A stretch of DNA of 52,500 nucleotides from Tubiluchus corallicola (taxonomy: Eukaryota; Priapulida; Priapulimorpha; Priapulimorphida; Tubiluchidae): positions 1-52,500 of the forward strand of contig JAQGDQ010000935.1 in NCBI GenBank assembly GCA_030141605.1, given 5' to 3'. How positions within the stretch are numbered: position 1 is the stretch's first letter; each line of letters opens with the position of its first letter. Below the pieces are notes generated by a model, which worked only from the letters and a program-made list of their open reading frames with translations, was not told the DNA's origin and did no database searches. The translations under genes were made by a program, and so were the position numbers. Of this stretch, positions 31,826-52,500 are shown in pieces.

Positions 31826-32770
31826 ACTACTTTTTTAAGTTTAGATGCCTCTATATAGAATATATAAATTTTAAATTTAAAAAAGTAGTCTTAACATTTT
31901 TTTGTACTTTTTTTGTCGCTAGCTTGAACACTACTGTTTTCATTTTCAGATGAGACACACGAAACTCGTGTCTGTCTGGCCTGTTGCATTGAGTGGTGGG
32001 CTTCTTGTGGAACGGCCATTAGTGAAAGATGGTAAAGTTGTCGGATTTAACTCAAACTGGAGACCAAAGCGAGAGTTTCCTATTGACATGGCCGGTTTTG
32101 CCATTAATTTAGGCTTAATACTCAGCAATCCTAGTGCAGAATTCAATTTGCATTTGGAAATTGGTGATCAGGAATCGTATTTGCTGCGTCAGCTTGTGAA
32201 TGTGTCAGAGCTAGAACCAAAGGCTAATAATTGTACAAAAGTAAGCAATGTTTTTGACTTGCGGAGTATAATATTAATGCATCTAGACACACTTAGTTAG
32301 CCAACAGAATTTTCAAAGAAATAGATGTATTAATACATTTATAGGCAGTAAATTGAAGCTAAACATTTTTATAGTATCTGATAATGGATAGAGAGTAAAT
32401 AGCAGTTCACTTATCCTAGCCTTTTGCTTATCAAATCGATGTGAAATAGATTAGTGGCACTGATTACATGTAAGATACGTGTCGCTTTACTTTGCTTTGA
32501 AGCACTTGCATCAGTAGCAGCATTTAAAACCGTAATTATCTAAATTAATTTCCACACTTACACAAGAGAATTAATGAGAACTGAATTTAAAATTTTGCAA
32601 ACATAAAGAATCTTATAAATTTATTCTGGCTACCTATCATGTGTTTTAAGTAATTTGTTGCATAATTTCAGGTACTTGCATGGCATACTAAGACCGAACC
32701 TCCAAAACTAAATGGTGAACTCAAACTGCGTAAGTATGGTAAGAAGTCAAACGAAGGTATTGAACTATAA
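28209..32770 (+). CDS. B3GAT3: Galactosylgalactosylxylosylprotein 3-beta-glucuronosyltransferase (GlcAT-I, B3GAT3-like), complete
   Basis: Exons 28209-28341, 30610-31181, 31950-32240, 32672-32770 join in frame to 364 residues. The family is Golgi type II enzymes adding glucuronate from UDP-GlcA; B3GAT3 finishes the tetrasaccharide linker of glycosaminoglycans. Seen: cytoplasmic RRLRKE then a membrane anchor (residues about 23-44); ITPTYRRPVQKAELTRLA (about 117-134) and WIVVEDA of the UDP-binding fold; the metal-binding DDD in VVYFADDDN (about 223-225); SVWPVALSGG; FPIDMAGFAINL; GDQES, with the likely catalytic-base Glu near 310; and the C-terminal LEPKANNCTK joined to VLAWHTKTEPP. WRPKREFPIDMAGFA and the NCTKVLAWHT tail look closer to B3GAT3 than to B3GAT1/2, an inference by eye. 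ATG 28209 is the first Met in frame; Met codons just before the anchor are alternatives. No breaks seen. Confidence 0.92.
28342..30609 (+). other. B3GAT3 intron 1, no nested gene found
   Basis: A 2.3-kb intron. TCTAC/CATC-rich sequence occurs near 28800-28930. TTATTGAGCAC at 29391-29401 recurs inverted near 29790-29800, possibly element ends, but the match is short. The frames at 29394-29742 lack recognisable motifs. Confidence 0.4.
31769..31893. repeat. AT dinucleotide run plus perfect 17-bp inverted repeat
   Basis: About 54 bases of pure AT in B3GAT3 intron 2, ending directly in TAAGACTACTTTTTTAA (31822-31838), whose exact reverse complement lies at 31877-31893. The loop is AT-rich. This could be a tiny MITE or simply a hairpin; the adjoining AT run makes a boundary call unsafe. 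Confidence 0.7.
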
Positions 32771-34555
32771 AGCCATGAAAGTACAGTGTGTATGATTTTA
32801 GTTTGTCAGCTGAGGATTTGTGTTTTAGTACAGTAACCTGTGTAAAAGCACAGTAGCAATGGTGCTAAAAGACTATGTACATTGTACACGTCTTATGTGA
32901 GACTGTTCTAATGGGAAGGTAACAGGCAACACGGAAAGTTCCAGGGGATAGTAATCTTGTGTTTCAAAGATAATAATTGTTGGGCTTGAATGAGCATGTG
33001 CACTTTATGTGGTCTAGGGTGATTGTGCTTTTGATGTCTGGTCTTGTTGCAGGATCATAGATAATTAGAGTATGTTTTTTGTGCTTGTTTTGCTAGTCAT
33101 GGTGAATGTAGAGGTTATGCAGCGACTCAAACCAGACAGAGTCAGTTTTAAGGGATAAAAGTGGTTCTGAACACAAAGTTTAATCTCAGGTGTTAATGTT
33201 TGATACGAACTTGGAATTGATGTATCTTGTAGCATGGTTGGATAGCACTGTGATAGGTAGTTTACTTCAAATCAAACTCAAGGTGAAATTTGTTTATCTT
33301 TATCTCATCATATCAAAAAGTTAAAGTTGGGCTAAGGGATGTAAAAAACATGCACAGTTTGTGTGGCTTCACATACACAACAAATGATCAGACCATTAAA
33401 AGACTAGGGTGCCTGAAGTTTTTTGCCCCCGTGCACCACAAGCACTTTATGTGTGTGTCACTCCCACAGATCCCACATGCAGTGTTGTCATTAGCTGTAC
33501 TTGTATGTTATGGTTCTATACAAATACTGTATTAATTTAACATGGTCTGCATGCCATTGTCTTTCATTTAGTTCTCCATTTTGGGTATGTCATTGTCTTT
33601 CAGTTTTTTAGTTTTTTGTAGATCAGCAATCGTGGTAACTGTATTACCCTTATACTAAGTGAAAGTGTTTTTCATTATCAGACATTTAGTGTGTGGCAAT
33701 CATAATATATGTACCTTTACTTCAAATCTCACTCACTTATGGGTGGGCAAAAATCACAGTGTATTAAAATGTAATAGTGTATACATAGTATACAATGTAA
33801 CCCAATAGTGTGCATTGTTTGACGGAATAAATTGATGGCATACCCTGTAGTATTGTAAATAAAGTGTAAGCTGCAATATATTTTTACATAGAGTACTGTA
33901 AAATGAAAAAAGTAAGCTACAGCATATATTACTACAGTGTGCAGAGTAACTTACTTAGTATACTGTAGTTTATTATTTTCATTAACAATATGTCACAAAT
34001 TTATTCCTGCAGACAGTGCTTATTATTTTGTTGTATTGTGATGTATAACCAGAGATGTAGCATTGTGAAAATTCCTCCATGCTCTTTCTCCTGCTTAAAT
34101 GATAGACAGGTTCATGGGGTGCGAGTTAGATAGCATGACTGTATTACCGCATCACATGGCATGGCTTAGAACCACATTAGAATTATACCAAATAATAGTA
34201 AGAAACTGATTCTGTATTAATTAGTGTGAGGGAATTATTAGCCAAATAATGAAAATTGCGTGAATAATTGCTGATCTACTTTGAGGTTAATTAATATTAC
34301 AGCTTTTTATAATTATGCAAATAATGCAGTGGCATAGAGAGTGTAAATATTTAGTTGTTATGTAGCCAGAGCTGCATTTTGTTTGTAGTGAAGAGCCTTA
34401 GAATGTAATAATATTAGGTAACTGGTCATTTTTAATAGACTGAATAAATATGGTCAATTAAATTAAATTGATTGCATTTGGACTTTTTTGTTTTTTGTAT
34501 CATCATGAAGCAGTATCCCTACATAATACAAATCAGTTTAAATTAATATTTTTGG
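32771..34555. other. Intergenic region between convergent B3GAT3 and TTLL genes
   Basis: No gene was found. AATAAA at 33826-33831 and 33858-33863 are candidate polyadenylation signals for B3GAT3, about 1 kb after its stop. 33750-33960 is rich in repeated TAGTGTAT and TACTGTA-like words. Confidence 0.35.
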
Positions 34556-34566
34556 TTTATTTTATT
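34556..34566 (-). terminator. Candidate polyadenylation signals of the TTLL gene
   Basis: Two adjoining AATAAA hexamers on - (TTTATT on +), about 235 bases past the TTLL stop at 34800. Position and orientation fit; no cleavage site can be shown. Confidence 0.35.
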
Positions 34567-34799
34567 TCAAAAGGGTTCAAAATATGTTTGTTACTAAGAC
34601 TGTGAATATACACAGTTTCTTCAAATTCAAATGAATGCACGAGTTTAGAACATCATAAGATTTGTAATAAAAAAATATATTAACACATTTATAATGTCGT
34701 GCTTACAACAATCTTGATGTACAATAAATATACTCAGCTAAACAGTTTGCCTTACTAGTACATGTACATTGCATTGTAAAATTAATCCCATCATTTTGA

Positions 34800-47567
<12,768 letters not shown>

Positions 47568-48237
47568 TCCCGTAGGTAATTAGCCTCACATGAGACATTC
47601 ACAACTTCTATAAAAAATCCGTAAAACTTTACGCTAATTATTTAGAAAGATTGACGCTGTACATTATCTGTATAGTTTATAGATTATTCGCTTATGAATA
47701 AATCTATCGAGCCGTTCAGTTCGCCGTGCTGTCCTTTTCGTTCATGTAATACAAAAAATTGCAGTTTACTAATTGTGAGATAAACAATGCATACCAAATT
47801 TCGCGAATTTAGATTCCATGACAACTGGAAATGCCCGTGTACGTCTGTAATCTTTCCGACAATAGATATATCTGTTGTAATCTTTAGACAATAGACAATA
47901 GATAAACTAACCATAGTCACACGTAAACAGAGAGACATTGCTAGTTGTACGTCACTCGTTTATACTTTCATAACCCTTGAGGTACATACAATTATTTATG
48001 ACCATTATACCTGAAATACTGCAATAAAATACCCCAATTGGGCATATGAGGTAAAGAATGCCATAGAATGCGTTTGGAATGAATTCAAGTCAGACGAACA
48101 ATGAATCATAATTAACGAATAATGCTTCGAACGTGCGACGCTCAAGGGCAATATTGTTTATCGCACACTTCGCGCGAGGCTAGTAACCTTTCCCTGGGCA
48201 CACGCGAAATTTAAGTCTGTTCCGCTTACTGAATGTT
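47568..48237. other. 5' flank of the TTLL gene, nothing recognised
   Basis: Upstream on - of the proposed TTLL first exon. No clear promoter motif. The short minus-strand frame at 47684-47938 has no family signature; further 5' TTLL exons could be hidden here or beyond. Confidence 0.35.
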
Positions 48238-48366
48238 GGTAAAATGGCACAGAAAAAAGTTGTACAGAAAAAATGGCACAAATAGAAAAGTAGGTAAAAT
48301 GGCACAGGTAAACCTGGCACAAGAAAAAATGGCACAAATGGAAAAATGGGAAAAAATGGCACACGT
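48238..48366 (+). repeat. AAATGGCAC repeat block, left (direct) arm
   Basis: Several copies of AAAATGGCACA with A-rich spacers, for example AAAAAATGGCACAAATGGAA. The same motif in opposite orientation makes up 49062-49606. The 700 bases between show no gene. Together they look like the two arms of a fold-back element whose right arm has expanded. Confidence 0.7.
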
Positions 48367-49061
48367 CGTAAAATATGAGTTTATTTGCAATAAATTAGTA
48401 TTATACGAGAACAAGGAGCAAACACATTTTAATATTTATTATAATTAAGCATGATATATTCAAGGCACACCGGTTTCATTACAAACAACAGAAATATCTC
48501 ATCATCACATGTAAAGCAGGACTATAATGTAAAAGACTTAAAATGTAGTAAAATCTTCATGGTCATCAGAAACAATAAAGCCTAATAAAAATGGCGAACA
48601 AGTAAGTAAGTAACTGAAAACTGCAACTATCAGCATGTAAATCCAGCGGGTCTTTTCTTTGATGTATCGCTTGTTTTGTTATTGTATTGCTCAAATAAAT
48701 TAAGAATGCTGTGAAGACTCCGCTAGATACATTCATTACAACTAACACTGTAATTAGCTAATTAGCAAACAGTGTATTTTTCTCACAATCAATAATATGC
48801 TAATGTGGCGGTTTTGATTTAAATCTGTTACCTACTGGTCCGGCTAAATTGCTTAGGAATGTATGGAAACTACAAGCTCATTCGTTTGGGAAGCGGCTTC
48901 CTTTTGGAAGCTCTTCCGTTTGAAGATTTTCACAGGATGTTTAAGACGATCAGACACTTGATCCAAACGTGAGCATATTAAGCTGCGTCTACTGTATATT
49001 ACAGGTTGCGTCATAATTATGTTAATTGTTTTCTTATTTTTTAAATTATCTGTATCGAAGC

Positions 49062-49606
49062 AACACTTGCCATTTTTCCTGTTTTTTTCATTTATACCAT
49101 TTTTCCTGTTTTTTCATGTGTACCATTTTTCCTGTTCTTTCATTTGTACCATTTTTCCTGTTTTTTCATTTGTGCCATTTTTCCTGTTCTTTCATTTGTA
49201 CCATTTTTCCTGTTCTTTCATTTGTACCATCTTTCCTGTTTTTTCATTTGTGCCATTTTTCCTGTTCTTTCATTTGTGCCATTTTTCCTGTTCTTTCATT
49301 TGTACCATTTTTCCTGTTCTTTCATTTGTGCCATTTTTCCTGTTCTTTCATTTGTGCCATTTTTCCTGTTCTTTCATTTGTACCATTTTCCCTGTGCTTT
49401 CATTTGTGCCATTTTTCCTGTTCTTTCATTTGTACCATTTTTCCTGTTCTTTCATTTGTGCCATTTTTCCTGTTCTTTCATTTGTACCATCTTTCCTGTT
49501 TTTTCATTTGTGCCATTTTTCCTGTTTTTTTCATTTGTGCCATTTTCCCTGTTTTTTCATTTGTACCATTTTTCCTGTTTTTTTCATTTGTGCCATTTTT
49601 CCTATT
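49062..49606 (-). repeat. Tandem array of about 27-bp CATTTGTGCCATTTTTCCTG units (inverted arm)
   Basis: About 20 units, alternating GTGCCAT and GTACCAT variants with a TTCCTGTTCTTT or TTCCTGTTTTTT spacer. In reverse it reads AAATGGCACAAATGAAA, the motif of 48238-48366. All three + frames stay open through it (periodic Phe/Pro/Cys-rich peptides), which is a property of the unit, not evidence of a protein. Confidence 0.9.
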
Positions 49607-51970
49607 GTTGTTGTTATTTTTCCACCTAATACTCTTTATGTTTTAAATGCCTCAACTTTCAGGCATAAAATGAAAGTATTAATTGATGAAATGCTATTTT
49701 ACTAATCTGAAATGTGCTGTTAATAAAATCAGAATATGAACTCACAGGGGTTTTACTAACGTCACGTCACTCTTCACTTGTGAAGGATGATGCCTGCGGT
49801 TTCATTTCAAAAGGCTTAAACACAACATAAATATAGTGAATAAAGTACGAAATATATCTGTAACGCAAATTTTTAAGCAAGTTTATAGCTGGAAGTAATG
49901 TATAATATGTTTCAATATGAGTAAATAAAAAACGTGACTTAGTTACCTATGGTTTTCATAGTATCTTGACCTATCTTTATTTAAAACTAATTATGACTGC
50001 AGTATTGACTTACTTGCAAGTGAAACTAGAATGTTCGCTAGGCGATTAAATGTGGTAACGCGTCAAGGAGTCAACCACTAGCGTTAACTTCTACACCACG
50101 CATGGAAACAAACTTACTTTTGAATAATTTATTCATTCAACAGTATTAGCATACTATTTAAATGTTCCACCTTTGGTTCCAACTAAAGCGCAATTGCGTA
50201 TACATCATGTCACTTTCCGTAAATGTATCATCTCAGCTCTACTGCCAGTTTTTGTTGTACTATGATTAGTTCCGGACAAATGATTTCTGTGCCATTCGCT
50301 GAGAAAATTGAACACTCTCAGTCCTACATGAGGTAAGCTTACGACTTTTTTTTGACTACCGCATGTTTAGGTAAATATTTGCCCAAGACACACCTGGCAA
50401 ATAAAAGCAAGTAAAGTAAGACTTTACAACCAGTAGTATAATTATTTGTCTATCCACCTACCCCTCTTATTTTGACCATTCGATTGTACCATACAAGCAC
50501 TATCTATGCCTCATTATGTTTCTGGCTTCTGTTATGTATGCAGATCAAGTCTAGTCGTAACTGTAGGTATATATCACATTAAGTCTGCAACTGCAAGATG
50601 AATATATGGATTTTGGCTGGTCTATTGGTCGCGTAGCTTGGTAACGATAGATGGCAGCTCCGGACGACTGATATAAGTTATTTTGTAACTAGAGTACAGG
50701 AAGGGTGTATAAAATTTGCTTGGATGATCGTTCAAGTTTTTTTTGCACTTGACGCTTTCATATGTAAGCTTATTCGTATACGTCACTGACAGTTTACGGA
50801 AAGGAAGTTAATGAATTGGATCTCGTGAGATCGTAAGATGTGTTAATATCTAAATCAACCGGAATTACTTTGCGACAGACGTTTCCCGAGTTCCGTTCTG
50901 TACTGTCTCTCTTAGAGCAGATTGACACCGCCCACAACTAGGTGAAATATCGAATGCTCTAATTTACCATTTTTACTAGTATCGAGTGCCGTTTTCAGCC
51001 TATTATTAGTAAATCCTAAAGGCGTTATTTTCGAACGATATTTTCGCTGATTCATGACCTTGAGCTTTTGACCTAAGGTCACTGTTTACTGTATCTGCTG
51101 TATTTCATGTAAAGGATTTGTTTATTTACAAGTCTTATCATCCATAAATGTGTTGACTCTTGTGCGTTTATTTTTTCAAGCTTTAGCTAAATAAAGAATT
51201 TTATACATTTATGTAAGGTTGTTCTATTTCATATAATAATTTTGTTGTTAATTTTTGTGAAAATAAACAAAAAACATACTACACGAACGTGCTTTCGGAT
51301 AGTTGGCAATGCAAATTGAAATGCAGGTCAACTTGACTGTAATAACTGTAAGATCTGCTATGTAATATTGTGTGAGATATTAAATAATTATAAGAAGTTT
51401 GTGCTAACTAAAGTAGCTTACTACAAAATTTTATAGTCCAAAGCTTTTTGTAGTAACTTACTCTAAAATTTGATTTTATATATTTTATTTTGTTAAAGTT
51501 TATTTCAGCACATAAATTACTGTCGAAATCATGTAGTAAGCTACATAAACTTTTCAACCAGTATGTTTGACGGAATAGCTTTACTTTGGCCGTCGGCCTT
51601 TCTAGCATAGATGCTAATTCATTGCATAGTGATACCATGATGTATCTAGGGAATTTCTAGAGGCTAATCTCTGGAACACTAAAATTAATCGTTCTCATCT
51701 AAAGATCTAGTTCTCTTCTTATTAAATTTCTCCGTTTATTTCTGTTAGCTACACCCGACACAGACATTTTAAACGCCCACCACATGCGGAAGTGACGTAA
51801 GCTCTAATCCTTGCGTAAAGCTACAAACAAATTTAAGAAGGTTTTTACGAAAACTGCTTAATAATCCGTGCGTAACAAAGCGGGTTCGTACGCGTAAACG
51901 TACGAAGAAAATCGTTCGTAAGAACTTTAATAAATCTGGCTCAAAGGATTTTCTGCATTAACAACAGGAA
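49607..51970. other. 2.4 kb without a recognisable gene
   Basis: No exon with family similarity and no RNA gene was seen. Near 51410-51480 CTTACTACAAAATTTTATAG and GTAACTTACTCTAAAATTTG are similar direct words. An RFX-like half-site (GCTTGGTAACGATAG) is at about 50637. Nothing supports a function. Confidence 0.4.
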
Positions 51971-51978
51971 GAGCTGGC

Positions 51979-52458
51979 GGCATTATTATTAGATTTTAAT
52001 GCCCCAAATTAACGTGAAAAGTAGTTGTTCTTTTATCTTTGTGAAATAATTCACACTTTGGTTTTTAATTTTTGATGAATGTGCCAGAATTTTAATCCGT
52101 CCAAAACAGTGAGCACCCAAATGAGGTTAATCAGCCAGGCAAAGCGCCCACATGCACCTTGTGTAGCTAATGGTGAAATGCAGTCAAATCTTTTTATACT
52201 GCCTACTTTGGGACTGGAGGCATTATTATTAGATTTTAATGCCCCAAATTAACGTGAAAAGTAGTTGTTCTTTTATCTTTGTGAAATAATACACACTTTG
52301 GTTTTTCATTTTTGATGAATATGCTAGAATTTTAATCTGTCCAAAACAGTGAGCACCCAAATGAGGTTAATCAGCCAGGCAAAGCGCCCACATGCACCTT
52401 GTGTAGCTAATGGTGAAATGCAGTCAAATCTTTTTATACTGCCTACTTTGGGACTGCA
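51979..52458. repeat. Two tandem copies of a 240-bp unit
   Basis: GGCATTATTATTAGATTTTA begins at 51979 and again at 52219; the 240-base units differ at only a few positions (AATTCACAC/AATACACAC, GTGCCAG/ATGCTAG). The sequence after 52458 differs from the unit start. No protein or RNA family was recognised. Confidence 0.9.
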
Positions 52459-52500
52459 AAAAAGTTGGTGTTATGGTGAGTTTGGCGTTATAATGAGGTG

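Noticed and set aside
49019-49705. Three overlapping Phe/Pro/Cys-rich repeat proteins on +
   Set aside because: All three frames stay open because of the 27-bp repeat unit; no splice or start support.
50630-50660. RFX X-box-like motif as a ciliary gene promoter
   Set aside because: Only a half-site matches and no gene begins nearby.

Overview
The window is animal nuclear DNA: AT-rich, with genes split into short exons by GT-AG introns, abundant microsatellites, and remnants of hAT, Penelope-like and non-LTR elements. The gene set fits a marine invertebrate. I cannot name the species; a tunicate or another invertebrate deuterostome is only a guess.

Region 1 (1-17940) is one giant inverted duplication. 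Arm 1-7922 is the near-identical reverse complement of 10009-17940, around a unique spacer of about 2.1 kb. The arms carry mirror copies of the 5' part of an SLC3A2 (CD98 heavy chain)-like gene. Exons 1-4 are on + in the left arm. On the right arm plus spacer exons 1-7 run on -, and are then cut off by the left arm. Neither copy has the 3' exons. A Penelope-like GIY-YIG endonuclease fragment lies at the inner end of each arm. This is either a real palindrome or an assembly fold-back; the sequence alone cannot decide.

Region 2 (17941-28200) holds CAT/ATC-rich repeats and a cytosolic sulfotransferase gene on - (25947 to 19180). Its introns contain a hAT MITE with a perfect 8-bp target duplication, a 5S rRNA-like sequence, and one copy of a dispersed repeat whose partner lies just upstream of the gene.

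Region 3 (28209-32770) is a complete four-exon beta-1,3-glucuronyltransferase (B3GAT3-like) gene on +, divergent from the sulfotransferase.

Region 4 (34800-47567) is a tubulin tyrosine ligase-like gene on -, convergent with B3GAT3. I could join 13 exons into one frame of 560 codons. The best first exon encodes a signal-peptide-like N-terminus. Its introns hold a 51-bp minisatellite, a perfect TATG array, about 1 kb of TTG/CTG/TAG triplets and fold-back elements.

Region 5 (47568-52500) shows no gene that I can support. It has an inverted pair of AATGGCAC repeat blocks and a 240-bp tandem duplication at the window end.

The four genes (amino-acid transporter subunit, sulfotransferase, glycosaminoglycan-linker glucuronyltransferase, tubulin-ligase-like enzyme) form no obvious pathway cluster. 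The notable themes are the palindrome, several fold-back elements whose arms consist of short repeated motifs, and the possible secretory TTLL protein.
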